Program-made: the position numbers and the translations under genes
The notes under the pieces: model-generated
The model's input: the letters and a program-made list of their open reading frames with translations, nothing else
What the model was told of the DNA's origin: nothing
Database searches by the model: none
Assembly (NCBI GenBank): GCA_963702995.1
Contig: OY969783.1
Location: 6,324,001-6,388,000, forward strand
Direction: 5' to 3'
Origin: MFD04580-c1 sp963702995
Lineage (GTDB): Bacteria; Planctomycetota; Phycisphaerae; Tepidisphaerales; Tepidisphaeraceae
Length of the DNA stretch: 64,000 nt
Shown: one piece after another, positions 50,201-57,484 of the stretch
Numbering within the stretch: the stretch's first letter is position 1
How the letters are laid out: each line of letters begins with the position of its first letter

Positions 50201-51644
50201 GGTCCCTTCCTCCAAACTGACGGCGGCCGCCAGCAAGATGGAGCAGGCGATCGTCTTCCTTCGCAAGGCCCAGCTCGCGGAAGCGTATCAGCCGCCGCAG
50301 GTCGAAGCGTTGAAGGCGCTGCTGGAAGCCCGCGCCGCGATCGCCGAGGCGAAGAAAAAGGCCGACGACGCCGCCAAGCAGCAGAACGAAGAGACGATCA
50401 AGCAGGCTTACGTCAAGCTGCTGGAGCAGCAGAAGAAGCTCGACGAGGAGACGCGCAACCTCGATTCCTCCCCGCGCGACGCCGACGGCAACATCGGCCG
50501 CGAGCCGGCGAGCCGCCTGGCCCGGCTTCCCGGCGCCCAGGGTGAGCTGGGGGATGCCGCCAACAAGCTCGGCGAGAAGCTCGATAGCCTCGGCAGCATC
50601 GTCTACAAGTGGGCGAACAAGGACATTGTGGATTCAATGGTCGAAGTGAAGGAAGACCTGGCCAAGCCCGTCACCGGCATCCCCACCCAGGCGGAGCAGA
50701 AGCGGATCGAAGAGCAGCTTCAGGCGATGATCGACAACCTCGCCCAGCCGAAGAAAAAGAACGACGCCTTCGCCCAGAAGCAGAACAAGTCGAGCGGCGG
50801 GGGCGGGTCCGGCAAGAAGCCGCCGCCGCGGATGCCGACCGATGTCGAGCTGCGCCTGCTGAAAGACCTTCAGACGGCGATCAACAAGAGCACCAATCGC
50901 ATCGACGAACAGCCCGAGAAAGATGCCCACAAGCTCCTCAGCCTCGGCAACCGTCAGGGCGAGCTGCGCGGCGTCCTCGATCAGCTCCTGCAGAAGTCCA
51001 GCCAGGGGCAGGTGAAGCTCGGCAAGGAGCCGGAGAATAAGGATCAGCTCCCCGAAGAAGCGGCGAAGGACGCCGTCGCCGACAACGACCTGGTCAAGAA
51101 CCTTTTGGACGATGCCGTTGACGAGGACCAGGCGACCAAGTCGTTCAAGCTCACGGGCGATCGCATGGCCCGCAGCCGCCAGCGCCTGGCCCTGAACAAC
51201 GACCCGGGCAAGATCACTCAGGAAATCCAGAAGCGGATCGTTCTGGACATCGATGACATGATCAAGCTCGCCCAGAAGCAGCAGCAACAACAGCAACAGC
51301 AGGCGAGTGGCAAGGGCAAGCCGGGCGAGAAACCAGGCGAGGCCAAGCCCGGCGAGGGCGAAGGGCAGCAGCAGGTCGCCCAGGGTAAGAAGCCCGGCCA
51401 ACCCGCCAAGGGTAACCAGAAAGGGGGCATGACGCCCGCGGGCGATTCGGCCCTGCCCCCCGGAGGCGACCCGACCACGGACCTGAGCCGCGATATCAAG
51501 GAGACGCGCGAGGAATGGGGCAAGAACGCCGGCCGCGACCGCCAGGCGGTCATGGAAGGCGCTGGCGAAAAGTCCATCTCCAAGTACGACCAGTACATCC
51601 GCGACTACTATCGCGAGCTGGCCAAGAAGGCGTCGGAACGGTAG
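47256..51644 (+). CDS. DUF4175 giant membrane and coiled-coil protein
   Basis: 1,462 residues from ATG 47256 (MPPTLLIESLQDLRRRVKLF), the largest gene here. Three membrane segments lie near the N-terminus (VLYGVGIVIACAVALVLAAV; LGAFFYAFYRWI; VGAVVLMVALVVVA). A large periplasmic beta-rich part follows. From about residue 600 it is almost all charged, with long stretches rich in Gln, Lys, Ala and Glu (KQQQASDELQKAMDKLNDF and others), typical of coiled coil. The C-terminus is disordered (GKGKPGEKPGEAKPGEGEG). It fits DUF4175, found in planctomycete and proteobacterial moxR clusters; function unknown. The same bases on the minus strand give a long false reading frame. Confidence 0.8.
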   Translation: MPPTLLIESLQDLRRRVKLFGVLYGVGIVIACAVALVLAAVLIDWSLALPTAPRLIVNFAGLGAFFYAFYRWILRPAMRRLSLSDLAGRLEERYPEFNDSLRSTVDFLGKEVPGSYAMQERTMASATERAKRVDIAHAVELKPVWYSMGSGVGAVVLMVALVVVASREFPDFLRIATNHLLGGRQPWPKEVEMDLLSDVPARVAVGQRVDLKIHITKGTVHQAIVRYRYDNGPWQQEVMDAEAGGNFTAAVDARLEGQRDNGRLQIKVEAGDAETDLRPVSVVPRLDIKGIEARVTPPAYAGLPAVPVNIAERPVVTAIGSDIELRLSFNKALDVGKGIRIEPADRAHAMPAANWTFPSEGSAVARFTTFDPRTFRPNDPFKFTVRATDIDGFENIGSQEYAIIVHEDGLPTVQIEEPRHSEDRTPDATIPMKVVAEDDYGIDLAQLVINRTSGRVGAAPTTEPSAAAPTTAPAAASGRGVDHWVIDLHRRDFSADAAGPGINALNASWTQADSSTERKRFRLEYPWDLSKLEGGNLKPGDVLEFFVQVRDNYNINGTLHPMVQSAKLKINIISHDQWDAHVETALAAMKQEIGQIKKSQDVNHQETQTQAKETGDKQKVDDAQKATIGRLATQQANAAAQVKQIAQKMDELIQKMNENKSPEKGMKETAKDVGKQLEQTSEGAMKQATSDLTEAKDAPADPKASAPQRKQDAQKAAESLDKAAGKQQQASDELQKAMDKLNDFGGLAPAIQKIKDLADRQKKLDTDYKKDLKTALGKQPDALTPNEKQALKDLKEKQDALAKDTEKALDNMEQKAEKMAKSDPAASKAMKDAAQTGKQQGIPPKQQQASESMQQNQQANAQQQQKQVELGLEMVLQKLTEAERRKLEELRSELAELQKLIDEIAARQATHNLDNLALQDPSGKKLSDLSQDDREALFSLAGRDAADANAPKADLGVMTPSQEQTERNCRDLAKRTEALPDPVPSSKLTAAASKMEQAIVFLRKAQLAEAYQPPQVEALKALLEARAAIAEAKKKADDAAKQQNEETIKQAYVKLLEQQKKLDEETRNLDSSPRDADGNIGREPASRLARLPGAQGELGDAANKLGEKLDSLGSIVYKWANKDIVDSMVEVKEDLAKPVTGIPTQAEQKRIEEQLQAMIDNLAQPKKKNDAFAQKQNKSSGGGGSGKKPPPRMPTDVELRLLKDLQTAINKSTNRIDEQPEKDAHKLLSLGNRQGELRGVLDQLLQKSSQGQVKLGKEPENKDQLPEEAAKDAVADNDLVKNLLDDAVDEDQATKSFKLTGDRMARSRQRLALNNDPGKITQEIQKRIVLDIDDMIKLAQKQQQQQQQQASGKGKPGEKPGEAKPGEGEGQQQVAQGKKPGQPAKGNQKGGMTPAGDSALPPGGDPTTDLSRDIKETREEWGKNAGRDRQAVMEGAGEKSISKYDQYIRDYYRELAKKASER

Positions 51645-51681
51645 CGCCGGGCCCGCGGCCGCGTCTACCGGAACACGCCGC

Positions 51682-51855
51682 GGTAGGGCCCGCACGGGAG
51701 TGGTCGGTTGACGCGACGGGTCGCGACGTTCCCGGCTCCCGAGCCGACCGTCGTCCCTCCGGCTGCGGCGCGGTGCAAGCCGAATGGTCCGCACGGGAGG
51801 CTACGACGCAATCGAGAAGCGGCGTCTCATCGACGCCTCCCGTACGGACCCTACG
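51682..51855. repeat. Inverted repeat, GTAGGGYCCGYACGGGAG arms
   Basis: GGTAGGGCCCGCACGGGAG at 51682-51700 and its reverse complement at 51837-51855 (GTAGGGTCCGTACGGGAG read on the minus strand) agree but for two bases. A further arm (GGTCCGCACGGGAGGC) stands at 51786-51801 in the same orientation as the first. The gap between the DUF4175 and prenyltransferase-repeat genes thus consists mostly of three related arms. Confidence 0.75.
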
Positions 51856-51895
51856 CCCGCGTAAACGTACCGGCCTTGAGATGGAGCGTGACCCT

Positions 51896-53020
51896 ATGAC
51901 CAAACCCACTCTCCCCTGGCAGTTCGGCCGATGGGCGATCGCCGCGCTGGCGGCCGCCCCGCTGGTCGCGCCGCTGGGCCTTACCCGATCAACCTTCGCC
52001 GACGAACCGGCCGCCCCCGCGAACCCGGCCGGCATCGCCGCTCAGCCGAACCAGGTGACGGGCGCCGAGCTGACACCGGCGCAGAAGGATTCCGTCCGTC
52101 GCGGGCTCGCCTGGCTCGCCCAGCGCTATTCGCATGACGAGGCGGCCGCCAACGCCCAGGGGGGCTACTCGAACAGCGTCGCCATCACGGCGCTTGCCGG
52201 CATCGCGTTCATGCAGGCGGGTAACCTGCCCAATCGCGGCCAGTACGGCAAGGAGGTGCAGCGCTGCCTTGATTCCGTGCTCGCCTGCTGCCAGAAGTCG
52301 GGCTTGATCAGCAACGACAACGCCGGCAGCCCGATGTACGGCCACGGCTTCGCCACGCTCTTCCTTGGCGAGATCTACGGGATGACCGGCAACGAAGAGG
52401 TGAAGGAAAAGCTCCAGCGGGCCGTGCAGCTCATCCAGAAGACGCAGAACAGCGAAGGGGGCTGGCGCGATCAGCCGGCGCCGTACGACGCGGACATCTC
52501 GGTCACCATCTGCCAGGTGATGGCGCTCCGAGCAGCGCGCGACTCCGGGATCAAGGTTGAAAAGGAAGTGATCGACAAATCGATCCAGTACGTCCGTCGC
52601 TGCCAGAACGCCGACGGCGGCTTCAGCTACATGGCCGGGCAGGGGTCGGGCAGCGGCTTTCCGAGGTCGGCCGCCGGGGTGGCGGCCCTTTACTACGCCG
52701 GCGTGTTCGAAGGCCCCGACCTGGAGCGCGGCCTCAAGTACCTCCAGCAGTACAGCCCCCGCAGCGGCAACGGCGCCCGCAATGACGGCCACTACTATTA
52801 CGGCCACTACTACGCGGTGCAGGCGAACTTCCTCGCCGGCGGCAAGTACTGGGCCGATTGGTACCCCGCCATCCGGGACGAGTTGATTCACAACCAGGAC
52901 AAGGGCGGGGCCTGGAGCGGCGACTTCAGCGAAGAGTACGCCACCGCCATGGCGCTGATCATCCTTCAGATGCCCAACCGCTACCTTCCCGTCTACGCCG
53001 GCAAAGGCCCCGGCTCGTGA
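51896..53020 (+). CDS. Secreted prenyltransferase/squalene-oxidase-repeat protein
   Basis: 374 residues from ATG 51896 (MTKPTLPWQFGRWAIAALAA, a signal-like N-terminus; ATG 51881 in frame is an alternative). The mature part is an alpha/alpha-toroid of the terpenoid-cyclase/prenyltransferase type: repeats such as VRRGLAWLAQRYSHDEAAAN, GGYSNSVAITALAGIAFMQ, NSEGGWRDQPAPYDADISVT, VRRCQNADGGFSYMAGQGSG and GGAWSGDFSEEYATAMALII. No DXDD or catalytic Asp motif of squalene cyclases is seen, so it is probably structural or lectin-like rather than a cyclase. It is the last member of the moxR cluster and has the same direction; such a protein often closes these clusters in planctomycetes. Confidence 0.85.
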   Translation: MTKPTLPWQFGRWAIAALAAAPLVAPLGLTRSTFADEPAAPANPAGIAAQPNQVTGAELTPAQKDSVRRGLAWLAQRYSHDEAAANAQGGYSNSVAITALAGIAFMQAGNLPNRGQYGKEVQRCLDSVLACCQKSGLISNDNAGSPMYGHGFATLFLGEIYGMTGNEEVKEKLQRAVQLIQKTQNSEGGWRDQPAPYDADISVTICQVMALRAARDSGIKVEKEVIDKSIQYVRRCQNADGGFSYMAGQGSGSGFPRSAAGVAALYYAGVFEGPDLERGLKYLQQYSPRSGNGARNDGHYYYGHYYAVQANFLAGGKYWADWYPAIRDELIHNQDKGGAWSGDFSEEYATAMALIILQMPNRYLPVYAGKGPGS

Positions 53021-53102
53021 ACTTGGCATCAAAGAGTCGTATGACGCTGGTTGACGCGTTAGCGGCCCATTCCAGCTAAATCACGGGTACGGCTATGACA
53101 AA

Positions 53103-53175
53103 AGGTGCCGCCGGCGCCCTCACCGGCGGTGTTGCGACCTTACAAAAGGCCGCCGGTGAGGGCACCGGTGGCACG
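53103..53175. repeat. Inverted repeat, family C, copy 2
   Basis: AGGTGCCGCCGGCGCCCTCA (53103 on) and its reverse complement at 53150-53175 (CCGCCGGTGAGGGCACCGG) share the same arms as the copy at 18411-18486, with one or two base changes. Loop TGTTGCGACCTTACAAAAGG. Located between the convergent prenyltransferase-repeat and FlgC-like genes. Confidence 0.85.
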
Positions 53176-53282
53176 CCGGATGGCATCTTGGCTCACCCGC
53201 GATCTTCCTTGAAACGTTCACTGGGGTCGGAGCGGCCCGGATTGCCACGCCCCACGCTTTTCAGTCGGCAACCGGCCACCAA

Positions 53283-53639
53283 TTAATTTCGTCGGTGGTT
53301 CGAGTCTGAAAAAATGTCGAGTAGCGTCCCTGTAAGGTCGCTCGCCACCTTTAAGACCTTCGCGTTCGCGTTGTACAGGATCGACTCCCGCTTCAGGTCA
53401 ATCACCTCGCGCGTCAGGTCCACGTTTGACCCTTCCTTTCCGTCCGCGTCGATCGGGCCATGCGTCGGGTCGATGGTCGTCCCGCCCAGGGCGACCCCGC
53501 CGCTCGACAAGCTGACCGTATCGAGCCGCCGCGCCTGATAGCCCGGCGTATCCAGGTTCGCGATGTTTTGGGCCGTCACCGCAAGCTGGGCGCCGGCGGC
53601 CTGCAAGCCGGACGCGGCGATACTGAATAAGTCGCTCAT
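53283..53639 (-). CDS. FlgC-like flagellar rod-family protein, orphan
   Basis: 118 residues from ATG 53639. The N-terminus SIAASGLQAAGAQLAVTAQN IANLDTPGYQARR matches the flagellar rod/hook family (small hydrophobic helix, N-x-A-N-x-x-T-P-G-Y). The C-terminus EVIDLKRESILYNANAKVLK VASDLTGTLLDIF matches the helical C-terminal domain. It is a little shorter than FlgC (~135-150) and has no other flagellar gene beside it. It may be a true rod protein whose operon lies elsewhere, or a remnant of a lost locus. Confidence 0.75.
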   Translation of the reverse strand: MSDLFSIAASGLQAAGAQLAVTAQNIANLDTPGYQARRLDTVSLSSGGVALGGTTIDPTHGPIDADGKEGSNVDLTREVIDLKRESILYNANAKVLKVASDLTGTLLDIFSDSNHRRN

Positions 53640-53915
53640 CGGAAGACCTCTCGCACGTTTCGCTCGCCCGGCAAACCCCGGCCACCCACGTAAAGGTCGT
53701 CGCGCCCGCTAGCCCACTTAATCTGCGAAGGCCGTCGGAACACCTTTCTCCCGCGGTTGTTGTGGAAGCTGGAGAAGCTGGCCGCACGCCTCCGGCTGCG
53801 CAAGTTGGGGGCTTTGGCCCCGTCGATGCGCCGGTCGCGGCAAGCGGCAGTTGCTCGCTCACGCTCTGGCCGACCTCATGCCGATAAAAACGGTCGAACG
53901 AAAGGCGGCCGCCAT

Positions 53916-54350
53916 ATGTCAGAGCGAGGGCACCACTGTCCGTACCTCAACCACGCGGACCTGCGCTGCTCGACCCACCTGAGCCTCGACCGGCTTCAGG
54001 ACGCGTTCGAGCACTGCTTCGACCGCTATCAACTCTGCGCCGTCCATCGCGAGATCGCGCAGGAGCGTCGCTCCCGGCGGCTGTCTGAAGGCGCCGATGC
54101 CGACTTCCCCGGCGACAGCGGGCCGTCGGTTGAACGCCCGATAACGCGCGTCGGGGCCGACCGCCGGCCGCGTCGCACCGATCAGGCCACTTTTCGTTCC
54201 TGGGTGACGTCCAATGCCCGCTCCGAACGCCGATCGGCCGACGCCCCCGCCCCAGCGGCCGCCGCGCGGCTCGTCCAGGTCTCGCTCCGCGGCCGACACC
54301 CGCAGCCCGCACCCGTCGGTGCGGTCGTTCCTGCTCCACCTCGCCTCTGA
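53916..54350 (+). CDS. Small Cys-rich protein (CPYL type), C-terminus doubtful
   Basis: About 144 residues from ATG 53916. The core HCPYLNHADLRCSTHLSLDR LQDAFEHCFDRYQLCAVHRE has four Cys in the order CPYL, C, C, C, spaced like a small zinc- or iron-sulfur-binding motif; I believe similar short proteins occur in planctomycetes, but I know no function. After about residue 95 the sequence becomes low-complexity and overlaps the Xer recombinase start at 54214 in another frame; the true end may be earlier, with a frameshift or a shorter xer start accounting for the overlap. Same strand as xer, possibly one transcript. Confidence 0.5.
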   Translation: MSERGHHCPYLNHADLRCSTHLSLDRLQDAFEHCFDRYQLCAVHREIAQERRSRRLSEGADADFPGDSGPSVERPITRVGADRRPRRTDQATFRSWVTSNARSERRSADAPAPAAAARLVQVSLRGRHPQPAPVGAVVPAPPRL

Positions 54351-55188
54351 ACGCGGCCTGGCCGAAAACTCGCTCCACGCCTATCGCCGCGACCTTGAGG
54401 GAATCGGCGACTTCTTCGCCGCCCGCGGCCGATCATTCAAAGACGCCGACGCCGACGACTACCGCGCCTACCTCCAGAGCCAGACCCGCGACGGCCGCTC
54501 AACCCGCACCGTCGCCCGCCGCCTGGCAACGATTCGAACATTCCTCCGATTCCTCGAGGCCGACGGCCACGCCTCCACCCCCATCCTCCAGCAGCTCGAA
54601 CGCCCCAAGCCGCAAAGCTCTCTCCCCAAGGTGCTCACCCGGGCCCAGGTAAGCCAGCTCATCGGCGCGCCCAAGGTCGGGTCGCTTCTGTACGCGCGCG
54701 ACGTGGCCATCCTGGAGTTGCTCTACGCCAGCGGCCTGCGCGCCTCCGAGCTGTGCGATCTGAAGCCGCGTGACGTGAATGCCCAGATCGGATGTGTGCG
54801 GGTGCTGGGCAAGGGGATGAAGGAGCGGATCGTCCCGGTCGGCCGCGCGGCGCTGGAGGCGATCGCCCGCTACCTGTCCGACTGCCGCCCGAAGCTGGAG
54901 CGAACGCCGACCGATCGGCTGTTCCTCTCCCGTACCGGCCGCCCGCTCGACCGGATCGCCCTGTGGATGCTGGTCGAGCGCTACGGCCGCTCCAGCGGCC
55001 TGCTCAAGTCGATCTCCCCCCACACCCTGCGCCACTGCTTCGCCACCCACCTGATCAGCGGCGGGGCCGACCTGCGCGTCGTCCAGGAGCTCCTGGGCCA
55101 CAGCGACATCAGCACGACCCAGATCTACACCCACGTGGACCAGGACCGGCTGAAGTCGGTACACAAGCGATTTCACCCGAGGGGGTGA
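54214..55188 (+). CDS. xerD: Xer-type tyrosine recombinase
   Basis: Up to 324 residues; ATG 54214 begins a Pro/Ser-rich segment, and the N-terminal DNA-binding domain begins at HPSVRSFLLHLASERGLAENSLHAY. The catalytic residues all show: YASGLRASELCDL (Arg), LGKGMKERIVPVGRAA (Lys), PHTLRHCFATHLISG (HxxR), GHSDISTTQIYTH (His and Tyr nucleophile). These enzymes resolve chromosome dimers at dif; the C-terminus ADLRVVQELLGHSDISTTQI is more XerD- than XerC-like. It is followed directly by the heptamer-repeat array. No integrase-associated genes or att site are seen, which argues against a mobile element. Confidence 0.9.
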   Translation: MPAPNADRPTPPPQRPPRGSSRSRSAADTRSPHPSVRSFLLHLASERGLAENSLHAYRRDLEGIGDFFAARGRSFKDADADDYRAYLQSQTRDGRSTRTVARRLATIRTFLRFLEADGHASTPILQQLERPKPQSSLPKVLTRAQVSQLIGAPKVGSLLYARDVAILELLYASGLRASELCDLKPRDVNAQIGCVRVLGKGMKERIVPVGRAALEAIARYLSDCRPKLERTPTDRLFLSRTGRPLDRIALWMLVERYGRSSGLLKSISPHTLRHCFATHLISGGADLRVVQELLGHSDISTTQIYTHVDQDRLKSVHKRFHPRG

Positions 55189-55383
55189 AGGGGAAATGCT
55201 GAACGCTGAACGCTGAACGCTGAATGCTGAATGCTGAATGCTGAACGCTGAACGCTGAATGTTGAATGCTGAATCCTGAATTGTCGGAGATGATTTGCAG
55301 GGGCCGCACTGCGGTCCTTACCGAAGCCGACTTCCGGTTCCCCATTCAGAATTCAGCATTCCAGCATTCAGCATTTCCCCTTC
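55187..55383. repeat. Heptamer (GCTGAAY) tandem array with inverted partner
   Basis: 55198-55281 holds 12 tandem 7-base units: mostly GCTGAAC and GCTGAAT, with GTTGAAT and CCTGAAT at the end. The array overlaps the xerD stop (TGA 55186-55188). A reverse-complement arm GGGGAAATGCTGAATGCTGG (minus-strand reading) lies at 55344-55383 and covers the stop of the convergent small gene starting at 55382. The whole thus forms a giant hairpin between two convergent genes. It is not a CRISPR: there are no spacers between units. Confidence 0.85.
55298..55321. repeat. Short palindrome, family D, copy 2
   Basis: CAGGGGCCGCACTGCGGTCC and TTAC: the reverse complement is GTAAGGACCGCAGTGCGGCC..., the same pattern as 19575-19599. 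It sits inside the loop between the heptamer array and its inverted partner, so two repeat families are nested here. Confidence 0.7.
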
Positions 55384-55633
55384 AAGCCGCGCTCAGCGCC
55401 GGTTCGGCTTCACAACTCATCGCCCCATGCGGCAGCTTCTGGCACTGGAGGCACAGGGCGAGAAAGATGTGTCGCAGGCGTTCGAGGGAGACCGACGCGA
55501 GGAACTCCGGGGTGAAGTCGATCGGGAAGGGGGCGTCGTAGCTGCGGATCGATCGGGCCAGGGACGGGCGGTCCATCACGGCGATGAGGCAGACGAGCTC
55601 TTCGACCTGGTCCGAGTGGAGCATGGCGAGCAC
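55382..55633 (-). CDS. Small conserved-looking protein
   Basis: 83 residues, MLAMLHSDQVEELVCLIAVM then DRPSLARSIRSYDAPFPIDF TPEFLASVSLERLRHIFLAL. The heptad-like pattern and the segment FTPEFLASVSLERLRHIFLA look protein-like with good codon positions, and the stop lies exactly at the end of the hairpin arm at 55383. I recognise no family. It points away from the queA side and may be co-transcribed with the gene that starts at 56149, but a ~40 bp gap separates them. Confidence 0.55.
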   Translation of the reverse strand: MLAMLHSDQVEELVCLIAVMDRPSLARSIRSYDAPFPIDFTPEFLASVSLERLRHIFLALCLQCQKLPHGAMSCEAEPALSAA

Positions 55634-55673
55634 CGGTAGCGTGTGGGCCGCGTCGATTCGGCGGCGGCCGGGG

Positions 55674-56149
55674 TCAGATGAAACAGTCGATCATCATTCC
55701 CTTAACACCGCTATCGGGCCGCCCCTGCGGCACCTTAATCTTCCGGACCTTCACGATCGTGATCGGGGGGTTTTGCCAGGGGAGCGATTTCCACGGGGGC
55801 TGGAGCGGCATCTCCACGGCGCAGACGGGCTGCACCGCAATCGGTGCGGCCGCCGAACCGTTGCATTCGGGCGGGCTGGCGGCGTAGTCCGGCTGCGACC
55901 GCACCAGCCGCCCGCACGGCAATACCGCCCGCCGCTCAATCACGGGCGATGGCGTGTAGTGGCCGCGCGGCTCGATGACGGGCTCTGGCGTCAGGTGCGC
56001 CCGGGGCGCCGGGGAGGGCGCGGGCCGAGCGAGTTCGCCCGTTGCCGTGCGCCGGTCTCGTCGGCGACGCGAATCGCGCCGCGGATCAACTGGACCAGCT
56101 TCAGGTCCAGCGAGGCGACAAGCAGGCTGACGGTGGACTGAACACTCAC
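55674..56149 (-). CDS. Hypothetical protein, probable frameshift
   Basis: About 155 residues from GTG 56149: VSVQSTVSLLVASLDLKLVQ then LIRGAIRVADETGARQRANS, then, after a frame change near 56030, LARPAPSPAPRAHLTPEPVI, HYTPSPVIERRAVLPCGRLV and ITIVKVRKIKVPQGRPDSGV. The first frame ends at a low-complexity PRPPRRPGRT, the second runs on to MMIDCFI. Proline-rich, with four cysteines; no signal or membrane segment. The frame join is the weakest in the window, as no known family supports it. Confidence 0.4.
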
Positions 56150-56412
56150 GCCCCGCTTGAGCAAACGGGGAGGCCGCCCTCCCAAGGCGAGCGTGCCAAT
56201 CGACCAAGATAGGGCGAAACTTAACGATTTCGGGGGTGTTTTTCTTTTCGACCGAAGCTGGGCGTGGATAGCGCCTCAGTCCGGTTATGCCGGATGGTGC
56301 CTGCGCACCCCATGCGGCCGTTGAACACGTCGCACGCGGGCAACAGGCGAGGCTCTCCCGCACGCCCGATAACGCGGCTAAGATGCGCTCGCGGCAGGCC
56401 GCCGTCCCACCC

Positions 56413-57466
56413 ATGCGAACCGACGAGCTGGATTTCGAACTCCCACCCGAGCTGATCGCACAAACCCCGGCCGATCAACGGGAAGGGGCGCGACTGCTTC
56501 ATTATCAGCGCGGCGGCCGCTCGATCACTCACCGCCGGTTCGCGGACCTTCCGCACCTCCTGCGCCGGAGACCTCTTGGTCTTTAACGATACCCGGGTCA
56601 TCCCCGCCCGCTTCATGTTGCGAAAGAGCACCGGAGGGCGGATCGAAGGGCTCTTCCTGGAAGAGATCCGGCCTGGGTTGTGGCGTGCCCTGCTGAAGAA
56701 CCTCGGGCGGCAAGGGCTCGGCCAGACATTGACAATCGAGCGCGGCTCGGGCGAGACCGCAACCGTGCGGCCGGGGCATGAGGCGGGAGAATATGTGATG
56801 GAGGTGCGCGGCCCGTCAGGCGAGGCGCCGCCGGCCGGCGAGCTGCTGGATCGCGTCGGCCGCATGCCGCTGCCGCCGTACATCCGCCGCGCCCGGGGCG
56901 AGGACGATCGCGACGCGCTCGATCGCTCCCGTTACCAAACGGTATTCGCGAAAGACCCCGGCGCCGTCGCGGCGCCGACGGCCGCCCTCCACTTTTCGGG
57001 TGCGGTGCTGGAGGCGCTAGACAAGGCGGGCGTTCAACGGGCCTTTGTCACGCTCAACGTGGGGATGGGGACGTTTAAGCCCGTGACGGCCGACGACCTG
57101 GGCGAGCACGTGATGCACGTCGAACGTTACACGATCGACGCGGCGGCCGCCGTCGCCCTCAATTCGGCGAAGTCCGAGCGCCGCCGGATCATCGCCGTGG
57201 GGACCACCGCCTGCCGTACGCTGGAGAGCCAGCCGGCCGCGGCGCCGTTCAAGCCGACCTCAGATGAAACGGGGATCTTCATCCGCCCCCCGTACGTGTG
57301 GAAGCACGTCGATGCGCTGATCACGAACTTTCACCTGCCGCGAAGCACGCTGATCGCCCTCGTCGCCGCGAAGGTGGGCCTGGAGGAGCAACGACGGATC
57401 TATCAGGCCGCCATCGAAGAGCGCTACCGCTTTTTCAGCTATGGCGATTCGAGCTTCATCGAATAA
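56413..57466 (+). CDS. queA: tRNA preQ1(34) S-adenosylmethionine ribosyltransferase-isomerase, one frameshift
   Basis: Adds the cyclopentene ring precursor to preQ1 in tRNA during queuosine synthesis. The start ATG 56413 gives MRTDELDFELPPELIAQTPA, the standard N-terminus, with QREGARLL next. The first frame stops at RRRPLGL near 56586; the second has VFNDTRVIPARFMLRKSTGG and then RALLKNLGRQG, VGRMPLPPYI, RYQTVFA, AAPTAALHFS, TLNVGMGTF, EIGxx-like NSAKSERR and FHLPRSTLIALVAA. Adding one G in CTGCGCCGG gives FADLPHLLRAGDLLVFNDTR, the normal run. The total of about 350 residues is typical. No other queuosine gene is nearby. Confidence 0.93.
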
Positions 57467-57484
57467 AAGGGGAGACTCCCCGTT
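57465..57484. repeat. Single arm of family B
   Basis: AAAAGGGGAGACTCCCCGTT lies between the stops of the convergent queA and PBP genes; its two ends overlap both stop codons. The inverted partner found at 3871-3916 and 36797-36853 is missing. A short hairpin GGGGA-GAC-TCCCC may still form. Confidence 0.8.

Noticed and set aside
54214..55188. Integrase of a prophage or integrative element
   Set aside because: The protein is Xer-type by its motifs, with no phage, att-like or tRNA sequence nearby.
55198..55281. CRISPR array
   Set aside because: The 7-base units are contiguous with no spacers, and no cas gene is near.
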